From: Roseomonas mucosa ATCC BAA-692 | GTDB taxonomy: Bacteria; Pseudomonadota; Alphaproteobacteria; Acetobacterales; Acetobacteraceae | Reading direction: 5' to 3' | Length of the DNA stretch: 64,000 nt | Assembly: GCF_000622225.1 (NCBI RefSeq) | Contig: NZ_JHWD01000003.1 | Location: forward strand, 248,001-312,000 | Shown here: positions 47,800 through 57,274 of the stretch, one piece after another | How positions within the stretch are numbered: position 1 is the stretch's first letter | Layout: the number at the start of each line of letters is the position of its first letter | The notes under the pieces: model-generated | Told to the model about the DNA's origin: nothing | Database searches by the model: none | The model's input: the letters and a program-made list of their open reading frames with translations, nothing else | Made by a program: the position numbers and the translations under genes

Positions 47800-49767
47800 A
47801 TGCGCCGTGCCGCCATCGCCCTGCTGCTCGCCACCGTCGCCTTCCCGAGATCCATTCCCGCCCAGCCCTGGTCGCCGGAAGACCAGCGCAATGCCGGGCG
47901 GGTGGCCCTGGCCATGGCGGATTCCGGCCGGATGATGGAGGCCCAGGGCCTCGCCCTCACCGCCGATCCGATGGTCCGCAAGCTGGTCACCTGGATTCGC
48001 CTCCAGGCCAAGGACCAGGCCACGGCAGGCGAGCTGGCCGCCTGGATCGAGGCCAATCCGGACTGGCCGCTGCCCGGCCTGATGGCGAAGCGCGCCGAGG
48101 AGGCGCTGGTCAACGACCCCGACGACGCGCTGGCGCTGCGCTTCTTCGCGCAGCATCCGCCGCGCGGCCTGGAGGGCGCACAGCGCTATGCGGATGCGCT
48201 GAACCGCGCCGGAAGGCTGGGCGAGGTCACGCCCGTGCTGCGCGCCGCCTGGGTGCAGGCCCCGGGCGACGCCGTTGCGGAACCCGGCTTCCTGGCCCGC
48301 AACGCCTCGGTGCTGACGCCGGAGGACCACTGGCAGCGCTTCGACCGGCTCGCCTATGCCCGCGAACTCGGCGCGGCGGCGCGGGTGATGCCCTATCTCG
48401 ACCCGGCGCGCCGCCCCGCGGCCTCGGCCCGGCTGGCGCTGGCCGGGGACCGGCCGGAGGCGGAGGCGCTGCTGCCCGCCGTGAGCACGCCCGATCTGGG
48501 GCTGCTGGTGGAACAGGCCCGCTGGCTGCGGCGGCGCGACCGCGATGCCGAGGCCGCCACGGTCTGGGAAGCCGCCGCGCGGCTGCAACGGGACCTTTCC
48601 CCCGAGGCCGCCCGGGCGGTCTGGACGGAGCGCGAGGTCCTCGCCCGCAAGCTGATCCGCCTGAACGAGCCGCGCGCCGCCTACCGGGTCGCGGCCGAGC
48701 ACGGCCAGCCCGGGCCGGGTGCCGCGCGCGGCGAGGCGGAGTTCCTGGCCGGCTGGATCGCCCTGCGCCGCCTGAACGAGCCCGCCACCGCGCATCTGCA
48801 TTTCAGCCGGGTGGCCGAGGGCAGCACCAGCATCATCACGCGCTCCCGCGCCGCCTACTGGCAGGGCCGCGCCCTGGCCGCGCAGGGCGATACGGCCGGC
48901 GCCAAGGCCGCCTGGAACGCCGCCGCCAGCCTGCCGACCTCCTATTACGGGCAGCTCGCCTCCTTCACCCTGAACGAGAGCCCCGCCCGGCTGGCGGAGC
49001 GCATCCGCGCCGCCGGCGCCGCCCCGCCGCCACCCGGCCAGACCGCGCTCTTCGTGGACCGGGAACTTCCCCGGGCGGTGCTCACCCTGGCCGATCTCGG
49101 GTTGCAGCGGCGCGCCCTGCCCTTCCTGCTGCGGCTGGAGGAGCTGTCGCCGGATGCGGGAACGCGGCTGCTGGTGGCGCGGCTGGCGGACAGCACCGGG
49201 CGGCCGGACCAGGCGGTCTGGGTCTCGCGCCGCTCCGGCATCGACGGCGTGGCCCTGGTGCCCGAGGGCTGGCCCACCCCCTACCCCACGCCGGACGGGC
49301 TGGAGCCGGCCCTGGTCCGCGCCATCTCGCGCCAGGAAAGCAATTTCGACCCCCAGGCGGTCTCGCCCTCCAATGCCCGCGGGCTGATGCAGCTGCTGCC
49401 CACGACGGCGGCCGAGGTGGCGCGCAGGAACGGGATCCCGCACCAGTTCGGCTGGCTGACCAGCGACCCGGCGCACAACATGAAGCTCGGCTCGATCTAC
49501 CTGGGCGACCAGCTCGCCCGCTTCGGCGACAACCCGGCTCTGGCGGCGGCGGCCTACAATGCCGGGCCGCGCCGGGTTGCGGAATGGCTGGCCACCTATG
49601 GCGAGCCGGGCACGCCCGGCGTGGACATGATCGACTGGGTGGAGCTGATCCCCTTCTCCGAGACCCGGAACTACGTGCAGCGCGTGATCGAGAACATGGT
49701 CGTCTATCGTGCCCTCGGCGGCGACGGGGCGCAGCCCCATCCCCTGGCCCGCTGGCTGGCTCCCTGA
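47800..49767 (+). CDS. slt: Soluble lytic murein transglycosylase
   Basis: A 655-residue exported enzyme. Residues 1-22 form a signal peptide (MRRAAIALLLATVAFP). A long helical superhelix with repeated Ala-rich helices leads to the C-terminal lysozyme-like domain, whose catalytic Glu513 lies in AISRQESNFDPQAVS; GLMQLLPTTAAEVAR, NMKLGSIYLGDQL and AAAYNAGPRRVAEWL are the other signatures. It cleaves peptidoglycan to 1,6-anhydro products. The ATG at 47800 is chosen because it starts the signal peptide. It is followed three bases later by an alpha/beta-hydrolase gene. Confidence 0.94.
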   Translation: MRRAAIALLLATVAFPRSIPAQPWSPEDQRNAGRVALAMADSGRMMEAQGLALTADPMVRKLVTWIRLQAKDQATAGELAAWIEANPDWPLPGLMAKRAEEALVNDPDDALALRFFAQHPPRGLEGAQRYADALNRAGRLGEVTPVLRAAWVQAPGDAVAEPGFLARNASVLTPEDHWQRFDRLAYARELGAAARVMPYLDPARRPAASARLALAGDRPEAEALLPAVSTPDLGLLVEQARWLRRRDRDAEAATVWEAAARLQRDLSPEAARAVWTEREVLARKLIRLNEPRAAYRVAAEHGQPGPGAARGEAEFLAGWIALRRLNEPATAHLHFSRVAEGSTSIITRSRAAYWQGRALAAQGDTAGAKAAWNAAASLPTSYYGQLASFTLNESPARLAERIRAAGAAPPPPGQTALFVDRELPRAVLTLADLGLQRRALPFLLRLEELSPDAGTRLLVARLADSTGRPDQAVWVSRRSGIDGVALVPEGWPTPYPTPDGLEPALVRAISRQESNFDPQAVSPSNARGLMQLLPTTAAEVARRNGIPHQFGWLTSDPAHNMKLGSIYLGDQLARFGDNPALAAAAYNAGPRRVAEWLATYGEPGTPGVDMIDWVELIPFSETRNYVQRVIENMVVYRALGGDGAQPHPLARWLAP

Positions 49768-49769
49768 GC

Positions 49770-50624
49770 ATGGCGGAACAGGCTCCGCGGGAGCGCCGGA
49801 TACGCAGCCGCGACGGATACACCCTGGCGGTGCTGGACTGGGCGGGCGACGCCTCGCGCACCCCGCTGCTCTGCCTGTCCGGGATCGGGCGCAACGCGCT
49901 GGACTTCGCCGGCCTGGCGGAGCGCCATGCCGGGCAGCGCCGCGTGGTGGCGCTCGACTATATCGGCCATGGGGAAAGCGACCGCGCCGCCGAGGTCACG
50001 CGCTACGACCCGCGCGAGGCCCTGGCCGATGTGCTGGATGTCTGCGCCGCGCTGGGCATGCCGCGGGTGGTCACGGTGGGCACCTCCTTCGGCGGGCTGC
50101 TCTCCATGTTCCTGGCGCTCCAGCGGCCGGCCATGCTGCGGGGCGTGGTGCTGAACGATATCGGTCCGCGCATCGAGAGCGGCGGGGTCGGCCGGGTGCG
50201 GGAGTTCCTGGGGCGGGACCCTGCCTTCGCCTCGGAGGCCGAGGCGGCCCAGTATCTCCGCCGGGTGCAACCGCAGCTTCCGGTGGCCGACGAGGCCGGC
50301 TGGCTGCGCCTCGCCGCGCGCACCTACAAGCGCGGCCCCGACGGCCGCCTGCACCCGCGATGGGACCTGCGCATCGCGCGGGCCATGGACACGGGCGCGG
50401 CGGTGAGCGATTTCGGCCCGCTCTTTTCCGGCCTGCACGACATCCCGGTCCTGCTGGTCTGGGGCGAGCTGAGCGAGATCCTTTCCGCCGCCACGGTGAA
50501 CCGGATGCGGGGGGAGAAGCCGGACCTGGAGCTCGTGGTCCACCCGACCTCCGGCCATGCCCCGCTTCTGGAGGAACCGGAGATCGCCCCGCGCCTGGAT
50601 GCCTTCCTGGACCGGCTGGCGTGA
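49770..50624 (+). CDS. Alpha/beta hydrolase
   Basis: A 284-residue cytoplasmic hydrolase. [18 protein letters not shown] is the oxyanion loop, [18 protein letters not shown] the nucleophile elbow (Ser), [11 protein letters not shown] the acid region and [14 protein letters not shown] the His loop. It belongs to the broad peptidase-S33-like group; the substrate cannot be told. It begins three bases after slt and its stop overlaps the pgpA start, so it is inside a slt-hydrolase-pgpA-cinA operon. Confidence 0.85.
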   Translation: MAEQAPRERRIRSRDGYTLAVLDWAGDASRTPLLCLSGIGRNALDFAGLAERHAGQRRVVALDYIGHGESDRAAEVTRYDPREALADVLDVCAALGMPRVVTVGTSFGGLLSMFLALQRPAMLRGVVLNDIGPRIESGGVGRVREFLGRDPAFASEAEAAQYLRRVQPQLPVADEAGWLRLAARTYKRGPDGRLHPRWDLRIARAMDTGAAVSDFGPLFSGLHDIPVLLVWGELSEILSAATVNRMRGEKPDLELVVHPTSGHAPLLEEPEIAPRLDAFLDRLA

Positions 50625-51082
50625 CCGCCCTGGCCCAACAAGCGGCGACCCCGCGCCTCGCGATCCTCGTCGCCTCCATGGGCGGCGTGGGGCGTCTGCG
50701 CCCGGCGCCCGGCACCTGGGGCTCGGCCCTGGTCCTGCCCCTCGCCTGGCTCGGCCCCGGGCCCTGCATGCTGGCGGCGGTGCTCTTCACCCTAGCCGGG
50801 GTGCTGGCCGTCAGCCGCCTGCCCCGGGCGCAGAGCGACCCGCCCTGGGTGGTGGTGGACGAGGCCGCCGGGCAGAGCTTCGCCCTGGCCGCGCTGGCGC
50901 CGCAGGCCGGTCTTGCCTGGGTGCTGGCCGCCTTCCTTCTGTTCCGCTTCTTCGACATCCTGAAGCCGCCGCCGGTCCGCTGGGCCGACCGGCGCGACGG
51001 GCCGGTCTGGGTGATGCTGGACGACGTGCTGGCCGGGGCGCTCGCCGCCGCCGTGCTGGCGATCGCGCGGAGCCTGCCGTGA
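50621..51082 (+). CDS. pgpA: Phosphatidylglycerophosphatase A
   Basis: A 153-residue membrane phosphatase making phosphatidylglycerol. [30 protein letters not shown] and [16 protein letters not shown] are the family motifs, with several hydrophobic helices. GTG start overlaps the preceding stop (GTGA); its own stop overlaps cinA (TGATG). A conserved pgpA-cinA pairing. Confidence 0.92.
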   Translation: MTALAQQAATPRLAILVASMGGVGRLRPAPGTWGSALVLPLAWLGPGPCMLAAVLFTLAGVLAVSRLPRAQSDPPWVVVDEAAGQSFALAALAPQAGLAWVLAAFLLFRFFDILKPPPVRWADRRDGPVWVMLDDVLAGALAAAVLAIARSLP

Positions 51083-51567
51083 TGCTGCCTGACGAGACCC
51101 TGGCGCAGGCCGGGCGCCTGCTGGAACGCCTCCAGGCCCGGGGGCTGACCCTGGCCACGGCGGAAAGCTGCACGGGCGGGCTGATCGCCGCCGCGCTGAC
51201 GGCCGTCCCCGGCTCCTCCGCCACGGTGCTGGCGGGGTTCGTGACCTATTCCAACGGGGCCAAGACGGCGATGCTGGGCGTGCCGGAGGCGGTGATCGCC
51301 TCGGTGGGCGCGGTCAGCGAGGAAACCGCCCGCGCCATGGCCGAGGGCGCGCTGGAACGTTCCGGCGCCGACCTCGCCGTGGCGGTGACGGGCATCGCCG
51401 GGCCCGGCGGCGCCGTGCCGGGCAAGCCGGTGGGGACGGTCTGGTTCGGCCTCGCCCGGCGGGGCCGGCCGGTGCGCGCGCTGCGCCACGTCTTCCCCGG
51501 CGACCGCACGGCGGTCCGCGCCGCGACCGTGGCCGAGGCGCTCCGCCTGCTGGACGAGGCGGCCTGA
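51082..51567 (+). CDS. CinA-family protein (nicotinamide-nucleotide amidase domain)
   Basis: A 161-residue single-domain protein. [17 protein letters not shown] holds the catalytic Ser, with [30 protein letters not shown] and [12 protein letters not shown]. This is the PncC amidase that converts nicotinamide mononucleotide to nicotinic acid mononucleotide; the longer CinA also has a N-terminal molybdopterin-like domain, which is absent here. Confidence 0.92.
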   Translation: MLPDETLAQAGRLLERLQARGLTLATAESCTGGLIAAALTAVPGSSATVLAGFVTYSNGAKTAMLGVPEAVIASVGAVSEETARAMAEGALERSGADLAVAVTGIAGPGGAVPGKPVGTVWFGLARRGRPVRALRHVFPGDRTAVRAATVAEALRLLDEAA

Positions 51568-51569
51568 CG

Positions 51570-51594
51570 CCGGGGGCGGCGGAGCCTCCCCCGG
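51570..51594. terminator. Hairpin between convergent cinA and ltaE
   Basis: Arms ccggggg (51570-51576) and cccccgg (51588-51594) enclose an 11-base loop in the 37-base gap between converging genes. No clear T run. Confidence 0.5.
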
Positions 51595-51604
51595 GTCGCG
51601 CCGA

Positions 51605-52672
51605 TCAGCGTTCCGCGACGATGCCGCGGATGGCGGCCAGGGTTTCCTCGATCATGCCCGAGGACACGTCGAGATGCGTGCAGGCGCGGATCTTGCCGGC
51701 CAGGGCACTGACCAGGATGCCCTGGCGGCGCAGCTCCGTCTGCAGATCAGCGGGCGAGAAGCCGGCGCCGCGCGGGTCGAAATAGACCAGGTTGGTATCC
51801 GGATCGGTCACCTCGATGCCCGGGATCTGCTTCAGGCCGCGCGCCAGGGCGGCGGCGTTCATGTGGTCCTCGGCCAGCCGGTCCACGTGGTGGTCAAGGG
51901 CGTAGAGGCAGGCCGCGGCGCAGACGCCGCCCTGGCGCATCGCCCCGCCCAGCCGCTGCTTCCAGCGCCAGGCATGGCCGATGAACTCCTCCGACCCGCA
52001 GAGCACCGCGCCGAGCGGGGCGCCGAGGCCCTTGGTGAAGTCGAGCCAGGCGGTGTCGAAGCCGGCGCACATCTCCGCGGCCGGGATGCCGGAGGCGACG
52101 CAGGCGTTCAGCAGCCGGGCGCCGTCCATATGCGTGGCCCAGCCCTGCTCATGCGCCACCGCCGCCACGGCATCGAGCTGCGCCTTCGGCCAGACCGCGC
52201 CGCCGCCATGGTTCGAGGTCTGCTCGACCTCCAGCATGGTCTGGGGCGGGGCGTTGCGGTTGCGCGGGCGGATGGCGGCGCGGACGGCCTCGGCATCGAA
52301 CATGCCGCGCGGGCCGGCGAGCCCGGTGATCTGCACCCCGCCCAGCGCGGCATGGGCGCCGCCTTCGCTGTTGATGATATGCGCCGTCTCATGCGCCAGG
52401 ATCTCGTCGCCCGGCCGTGTGTGGACCAGCGTGGCGATGACGTTGCACATGGTGCCGGAGGGCAGGAAGACCGCCGCCTCCTTGCCCAGCAGGGCCGCCA
52501 TGCGGTCGCAGAGCGCGTTGATGGTCGGGTCGTTGCCCGATTGGTCGTCGCCCACCTCGGCCCGGGTCATGGCCTCCAGCATCGCCGGGGTCGGGCGGGT
52601 CTGGGTGTCGGAATAGAGGTTGATCCGGACGGGCGGCGCACCGGCGGGCGGGCGGGGCGGGGCATGGACCAT
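51605..52672 (-). CDS. ltaE: Low-specificity L-threonine aldolase (beta-eliminating lyase fold)
   Basis: A 355-residue pyridoxal-phosphate enzyme splitting threonine or allo-threonine to glycine and acetaldehyde. The cofactor Lys214 is in WLDFTKGLGAPLGAV; NLYSDTQTRPTPAMLEAM opens the fold and MDGARLLNACV, with the PLP-binding Asp and Arg, is intact. The stereospecificity cannot be read from the sequence. It follows the LysR gene by 77 bases on the same strand. Confidence 0.92.
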   Translation of the reverse strand: MVHAPPRPPAGAPPVRINLYSDTQTRPTPAMLEAMTRAEVGDDQSGNDPTINALCDRMAALLGKEAAVFLPSGTMCNVIATLVHTRPGDEILAHETAHIINSEGGAHAALGGVQITGLAGPRGMFDAEAVRAAIRPRNRNAPPQTMLEVEQTSNHGGGAVWPKAQLDAVAAVAHEQGWATHMDGARLLNACVASGIPAAEMCAGFDTAWLDFTKGLGAPLGAVLCGSEEFIGHAWRWKQRLGGAMRQGGVCAAACLYALDHHVDRLAEDHMNAAALARGLKQIPGIEVTDPDTNLVYFDPRGAGFSPADLQTELRRQGILVSALAGKIRACTHLDVSSGMIEETLAAIRGIVAER

Positions 52673-52749
52673 GCGCGCGGACTCCTGACACTGCTTCGGC
52701 GGGGAAACTGGCAGGGATGGCGCATCGCGTCATCCCCTCGCGCCCCGGA

Positions 52750-53637
52750 TCAGCGGCGCAGAGGCAGGGCGGCCCGCACCATCTCCAGCCAGGCCCTGGC
52801 CGCCGGGGAGAGCGCGCCGTCCTGCCGCCAGATCAGCCCGCACTGCCAGCGCAGGTCGGGCTCCTCGACCAGCGCCACGGGCATGGAGAGCGGCGCGCGG
52901 GGGGCGACCATCAGGCGGGGCAGCAGCGCCACGCCCAGGCCGGAGGCCACCAGGGCGGTGATGAAGTCGCTCTGCCCGCTGCGCGCCGCCTCGCGCGGGG
53001 CGAAGCCGCGGGCGGCGCAGGCGCGCTGGATCACCTCGTTCAGCGCGAAGCCGGTCTCGAAGAGGATCAGCGGCCGGTCGCGCAGCTCCTCCAGCCGGAT
53101 CGCCTCCCGGCCGGAAAGCGGGTCGCCCTCCGGCAGCAGGGCGACCAGCGGATCGTCCCAGACCGGCTGCCATTCCAGCCCCGCGGCGATCGGCAGAATG
53201 GCCATGGCCATCTCGATCTCCCCGCCCAGCACGGCTTCCGACAGGGTTAGCGAGCCCTGTTCCAGCAGGGCGATGGTGATGTCCGGATGCGCGGCCCGGA
53301 AACGCCCGACCAGCGGCGCGAAGAGCGCGGCACTGCCGAAGGGGGTCAGCCCCAGGCGCAGGTGGCCGCGCGTCAGCCCGCGCAGCGCGTCCAGCTCGGC
53401 CAGCATGGTGTCGCGGCTGGCCAGCATGGCCTGGGCATGGCGCAGCACGACCTCCCCGGCCTCCGTGGGCCTCACCCCATGGGGCAGGCGGTGCAGCAGG
53501 TCGAGGCCCACCTCGTCCTCCAACTGGCGGACGGCCTTGCTGACGGTGGGTTGGCTCGCGAAGATCTCGCGGCTGGCGGCGGAGAAGCCGTTGCGCCGCA
53601 CGACCTCGACGAAGGCCCGGAGGGCGCGCAGGTCCAT
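52750..53637 (-). CDS. LysR-family transcriptional regulator
   Basis: A 295-residue regulator. The N-terminal winged helix-turn-helix (residues 1-60) reads DLRALRAFVEVVRRNGFSAAS then SQPTVSKAVRQLEDEVG; the rest is a periplasmic-binding-protein-like effector domain. It is divergent from lrgA with a 102-base shared control region that contains two inverted repeats of LysR type. In Staphylococcus the LysR regulator CidR controls the related cidABC operon, so control of lrgAB is likely; control of ltaE, 77 bases downstream on the same strand, is also possible. Confidence 0.92.
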   Translation of the reverse strand: MDLRALRAFVEVVRRNGFSAASREIFASQPTVSKAVRQLEDEVGLDLLHRLPHGVRPTEAGEVVLRHAQAMLASRDTMLAELDALRGLTRGHLRLGLTPFGSAALFAPLVGRFRAAHPDITIALLEQGSLTLSEAVLGGEIEMAMAILPIAAGLEWQPVWDDPLVALLPEGDPLSGREAIRLEELRDRPLILFETGFALNEVIQRACAARGFAPREAARSGQSDFITALVASGLGVALLPRLMVAPRAPLSMPVALVEEPDLRWQCGLIWRQDGALSPAARAWLEMVRAALPLRR

Positions 53638-53642
53638 ACCCT

Positions 53643-53657
53643 ATTCTGTATCGGAAT
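53643..53657. promoter_or_regulatory. Inverted repeat of LysR type (T-N11-A)
   Basis: The sequence attctgtatcggaat has arms attc and gaat and fits the T-N11-A LysR box. It begins 6 bases from the LysR start codon, in a place suited to autorepression. Confidence 0.55.
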
Positions 53658-53661
53658 GGGC

Positions 53662-53678
53662 TGAATTCCAGCAATTCA
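53662..53678. promoter_or_regulatory. Perfect 6+6 inverted repeat upstream of lrgA
   Basis: tgaatt and aattca flank five bases (ccagc). It lies next to a tatgct -10-like hexamer at 53686-53691 that could serve lrgA, so a protein bound here would contact polymerase. Confidence 0.55.
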
Positions 53679-53739
53679 TTTTGGGTATGCTGCGGCGCGG
53701 CCTATCTTTCTGCCTCCGACGCCCCAGCGGACATCAGCC

Positions 53740-54183
53740 ATGAGCATCCCCGTCAACCTCGCAGGACCCTTGCGGCACGAGTTCCAGAAGCGCTGGTGGC
53801 TCCAGGCCGGCTTCTTCGTCCTGGTCTCCTGGGTCAGCGGGCAACTGGTGCAGCGGACGGGGATCGGCCTGCCCGGCACCATCCTGGGCCTGGGGCTCGT
53901 GCTGGTGCTCCTCGCCTCCCGCCTGATGCGGCCGGAAAGCCTGCGACGTGGCGCGCTGGTTCTTCAGGACCACCTGATGCTGTTCTTCGTGCCGCCCATG
54001 CTGGCGTTGCTGGACCATCCGGAATTCCTCAGCCGCGACGGCCTGCTGGTGCTGCTCTCCGTGGTGGCCGGCACGCTGGCCGTGATGGCCGGGACCGGGC
54101 TGGTGGTGGAGTTCTGCATCCGCGCCATCGAGCGGGCCGAGGCGCGCGAAGGCACTCTCCGGGACGGGCATCATGTGGCCTGA
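53740..54183 (+). CDS. lrgA: CidA/LrgA family membrane protein
   Basis: A 147-residue membrane protein with four predicted helices (LQAGFFVLVSWVSGQLVQ; TILGLGLVLVLLASRLM; LMLFFVPPMLALLD; GLLVLLSVVAGTLAVMAGTG). It is the holin-like partner of LrgB. CidA/LrgA proteins are proposed to form pores that control murein hydrolase release and pyruvate or small-metabolite transport; the exact role is debated. It overlaps lrgB by 11 bases. Confidence 0.86.
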   Translation: MSIPVNLAGPLRHEFQKRWWLQAGFFVLVSWVSGQLVQRTGIGLPGTILGLGLVLVLLASRLMRPESLRRGALVLQDHLMLFFVPPMLALLDHPEFLSRDGLLVLLSVVAGTLAVMAGTGLVVEFCIRAIERAEAREGTLRDGHHVA

Positions 54184-54868
54184 GCATCCCCTCGCCGCCC
54201 TGGCCTGGCTGCTGGCGACGTTGGCGATCTATGCGGGCAGCCGAGCCCTGCACCGCCGTTTCCTGGCATGGTGGAGTTCGCCGCTGCTGCTCACCTGGGT
54301 CTCGCTGCTGGTGCTGATCCCGATGGCCCATTCGGACTACCGGACCTATCTCGGCGGCACCGCCTGGCTGGGGGCGCTGCTGGGGCCGGCGACCATCTCC
54401 TTCGCGCTGCCGATCTACGACCAGCGGGCGCTGATCCGGCGCTACTGGCCGGTGCTGACGGCCGGGGTGCTGGCGGGCAGCGTGTTGTCCGTCGCCGTCT
54501 CGGCCGCGATGGCACATCTGCTGCACTTCTCGCCGACCATGGAGCTGAGCCTCTTTCCGCGCTCCGTGACCACGCCCTTCGCCATGATCGCCTCGCAGGA
54601 GATCGGTGGCGTCCCCGGCATCACCGCCAGCTTCGTGGCCATCACCGGCATCTTCGGCGCCACGATCGGGCCGGCGCTGATTCGCCTGCTGCGCCTGCGC
54701 AGCGGCTTCGCGCGTGGTGCCATGCTCGGCATGGGCGCGCATGGCGCCGGCGTCGGGCGGGCCTACCAGCTTTCGGCGCAGGACGGTTCCGTGGCCAGCA
54801 CGGTGATGGTGCTGGCGGGGCTGCTCAACGTGCTGGTGGCGGTGGGGGTCGCCGCCCTGATGGGGTGA
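54173..54868 (+). CDS. lrgB: LrgB family membrane protein
   Basis: A 231-residue protein with about seven hydrophobic segments. The LrgB signature includes YLGGTAWLGALLGPATISFALPIYDQ, LFPRSVTTPFAMIASQEIGG and GMGAHGAGVGRAYQLS. It always pairs with a CidA/LrgA protein, and in plants a fused homologue (PLGG1) exports glycolate/glycerate. It ends four bases before a convergent GST gene. Confidence 0.9.
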   Translation: MWPEHPLAALAWLLATLAIYAGSRALHRRFLAWWSSPLLLTWVSLLVLIPMAHSDYRTYLGGTAWLGALLGPATISFALPIYDQRALIRRYWPVLTAGVLAGSVLSVAVSAAMAHLLHFSPTMELSLFPRSVTTPFAMIASQEIGGVPGITASFVAITGIFGATIGPALIRLLRLRSGFARGAMLGMGAHGAGVGRAYQLSAQDGSVASTVMVLAGLLNVLVAVGVAALMG

Positions 54869-54872
54869 CGGC

Positions 54873-55517
54873 TCAGCCGGCGCCGCCCGGCTGGAAGTGC
54901 TTCCGCCAGACCGGTCCGGCGCCGGGGCGCGCCGCCACGGCCCGGGTCAGCGCCTCCAGCCTCGGGCAGTGGGCCGGTATCCAGTCCTTCCCGCCCATCC
55001 AGCGGGTCAGGACCGAGAGATAGATATCCGCCGCCGAGAAGCGCGATCCCAGGATGAAGGGGTCCGGCCTCGCCTCCCGCTCCACCAGAAGCCAGATCTC
55101 CCGTCCCATCTCGCGCGCGCGCTCGCGGATGGCAGGGGCATGGGACGGATCGGCGCTGAAGCGCTCCGGATAATCGACGCGGGTCACGTGCGGATAGAAT
55201 TCCCCGGCGGCCAGCGCCATCCAGCGCAGGGCCCGGGCGCGTGCCGGATCGCCGGGCGGCGGCAGAAGGGCCGCTTCGGGGTGCCGGTCCGCCAGGGTCA
55301 GCAGGATGGCGAGGCTCTCCGTCAGCACCGTTCCATCCGGAAGCAGCATCGCAGGAACACGGCCCATCGGGTTGATCCTGCGATATTCGTCGGAGAGCTG
55401 ATGGTCGCCTTCCAGGGGCACCGGACGCAGCTCCACGGGGGCGCCGATTTCCGCCAGGGCCATTTCCGCGGTGCAGGAGCCGGAGCGGCGGTCACCGTAG
55501 AGGATATAGGGTTCCAT
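54873..55517 (-). CDS. Glutathione S-transferase
   Basis: A 214-residue enzyme with a thioredoxin-like N-terminal domain (MEPYILYGDRRSGSC; GRVPAMLLPDGTVLTESLAI, the glutathione-binding cis-Pro and Glu-Ser) and an all-helical C terminus (RFSAADIYLSVLTRWMG). The ATG at 55517 starts at the first strand; a GTG at 55529 is also possible. Class and substrate are unclear. Confidence 0.88.
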   Translation of the reverse strand: MEPYILYGDRRSGSCTAEMALAEIGAPVELRPVPLEGDHQLSDEYRRINPMGRVPAMLLPDGTVLTESLAILLTLADRHPEAALLPPPGDPARARALRWMALAAGEFYPHVTRVDYPERFSADPSHAPAIRERAREMGREIWLLVEREARPDPFILGSRFSAADIYLSVLTRWMGGKDWIPAHCPRLEALTRAVAARPGAGPVWRKHFQPGGAG

Positions 55518-55648
55518 GACCCGTGACACTGCGCCCGGAAGCGCGGCGGAGGCGAGTCAGAAAACCTGATGCCCCGTATCAGCCCGCTTCATGGAGGCTT
55601 CAAGGAAGCAGTCAGGAAACGCCTTCAACCTGCTGATCCTGTGGTTTT

Positions 55649-56137
55649 CTAGCTGATCGGCTGCGGCTCGCCACGCGGCTGGGTGACGCCGGGGCGGCCA
55701 TAAAGGGCCATGGCGCGGCGTTCGAAGGCCCGGACCATCAGCCGCACCGCCTCACCGAAGACGGTGCCGATCACCGCCTGGAGCAGGCGTGAGCGGAACT
55801 CGAAATCCACGAAGAAGTCGACTTCGCAGCCCGTACCGCCGCCTGGCTGCGGCACGGGCCGGAAGCGCCACTGGTTGTTCAGGTAGCGGAAGGGACCATT
55901 CAGGTATTCGACCTGGACATGGCCGGGGCGGTCCAGCGTGACCTGGGAGCGGAAGGTCTCGCGGAACATCTTGAAGCCGATGGTCAGATCGGCCACCAGC
56001 TTCTTCTCGTCGCCCGAAATGACCCTTGCGCCCACGCACCAGGGCAGGAATTCCGGGTACCGGCCGACATCCGCGACCAGATCGAACATCTGCTGCGGCG
56101 TGTACCGGAGCAGCCTCTTTTCTGCATGGGTCGGCAT
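55649..56137 (-). CDS. COQ10/RatA-like START-domain protein (ubiquinone-binding)
   Basis: A 162-residue protein of the SRPBCC/polyketide-cyclase fold. LLRYTPQQMFDLVADVGRYPEFLPWCVGARV is the family hallmark. In mitochondria COQ10 binds ubiquinone and is needed for respiration; E. coli RatA was reported to act on ribosomes. In this lineage the ubiquinone role is more likely. The start shares one base with the lipA stop (TGATG), the common lipA-coq10 pairing of alphaproteobacteria. Confidence 0.88.
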   Translation of the reverse strand: MPTHAEKRLLRYTPQQMFDLVADVGRYPEFLPWCVGARVISGDEKKLVADLTIGFKMFRETFRSQVTLDRPGHVQVEYLNGPFRYLNNQWRFRPVPQPGGGTGCEVDFFVDFEFRSRLLQAVIGTVFGEAVRLMVRAFERRAMALYGRPGVTQPRGEPQPIS

Positions 56138-57267
56138 CAGACGGCCGAACGCGCCCCCTGCCCGGCCGGTTGCATCCCGAGCCGGGCCTCGCGGGCGGCC
56201 CGGAGCGCCGCGAAGTCACGGTCGGCATGGTAGGAGGAACGGGTCAGCGGCGTGGCCGAGACCAGCAGGAAGCCCTTGGAACGGGCCATGGCGGCATAGT
56301 CCTCGAACTCCGCCGGCTCCACGAAACGGTCCACGGCGGCATGCTTGACCGTGGGCTGCAGGTACTGGCCGATGGTCAGGAAGTCGATCTCGGCCGAGCG
56401 CATGTCGTCCATGACCTGCAGCACCTCGACCCGGGTCTCGCCCAGCCCGACCATGATGCCGGACTTTGTGAAGACCATCGGGTCCAATTCCTTCACCCGG
56501 TCCAGCAGGCGGAGCGAGTGGAAGTAGCGGGCGCCGGGGCGGATGCTCGGATAGAGCTTCGGCACCGTCTCCAGATTGTGGTTGAAGACGTCCGGCCTCG
56601 CCTCCACGACAACCTCCAGGGCCCCATCCTTGCGCAGGAAGTCGGGGGTCAGGATCTCGATGGTCGTGTCCGGCGCGGCGCGGCGGATGGCGCCGATGGT
56701 CTCGGCGAAATGCCGGGCACCGCCATCCTTCAGGTCGTCGCGGTCCACCGAGGTGACGACGACGTGCTGGAGGCCGAGCTTGGCCACGGCGTCGCCGACC
56801 CGGCGCGGCTCGTCCGCGTCCAGATGCTTCGGCATGCCGGTGGTGATGTTGCAGAAGGAGCAGGCGCGCGTGCAGATCTCGCCCATGATCATCATGGTCG
56901 CGTGGCGCTTGGACCAGCACTCCCCGATATTCGGGCAGGCGGCTTCCTCGCAGACCGTCACGAGCTTGTTGTCGCGCATCAGCTCGCGCGTCTCGTGATA
57001 GACCGGATGGGTCGGGGCCTTGACCCGGATCCATTCCGGCTTGCGCTTGATCGGGTTATCGGGCCGGTGCGCCTTCTCCGGATGGCGCAGGGCCGCCGCG
57101 GAAGGGACCGCGGCCGGGCGTGGCGAGAGCGTGGGCAAGGGTTCGCGCGCCGCCAGCGCGGCGCGCACCTCCTCGTTCGGGGTGGGGGCGATGACGGCCG
57201 CTGCCGCCTCGCCGCTCCGCTGCACCGCGCCGCCGGCGCGGTGGTCCACCAGGATACGGTTGGCCAT
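56137..57267 (-). CDS. lipA: Lipoyl synthase
   Basis: A 376-residue radical-SAM enzyme inserting two sulfurs into octanoyl groups on E2 and GcvH proteins. It has the two [4Fe-4S] motifs: Cys106, Cys111, Cys117 ([12 protein letters not shown]) for the auxiliary cluster, and Cys132, Cys136, Cys139 (CTRACSFC) for the SAM cluster. A poorly conserved N-terminal extension of about 60 residues precedes the core. It follows lpdA by seven bases, so lipoate synthesis is linked with the complexes that use it. Confidence 0.96.
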   Translation of the reverse strand: MANRILVDHRAGGAVQRSGEAAAAVIAPTPNEEVRAALAAREPLPTLSPRPAAVPSAAALRHPEKAHRPDNPIKRKPEWIRVKAPTHPVYHETRELMRDNKLVTVCEEAACPNIGECWSKRHATMMIMGEICTRACSFCNITTGMPKHLDADEPRRVGDAVAKLGLQHVVVTSVDRDDLKDGGARHFAETIGAIRRAAPDTTIEILTPDFLRKDGALEVVVEARPDVFNHNLETVPKLYPSIRPGARYFHSLRLLDRVKELDPMVFTKSGIMVGLGETRVEVLQVMDDMRSAEIDFLTIGQYLQPTVKHAAVDRFVEPAEFEDYAAMARSKGFLLVSATPLTRSSYHADRDFAALRAAREARLGMQPAGQGARSAV

Positions 57268-57274
57268 GACGTCC

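Noticed and set aside
46759-49740. Near-1000-codon minus-strand frame through dapA, the gap and slt
   Set aside because: It crosses two well-supported genes and a repeat, with no recognisable domain.
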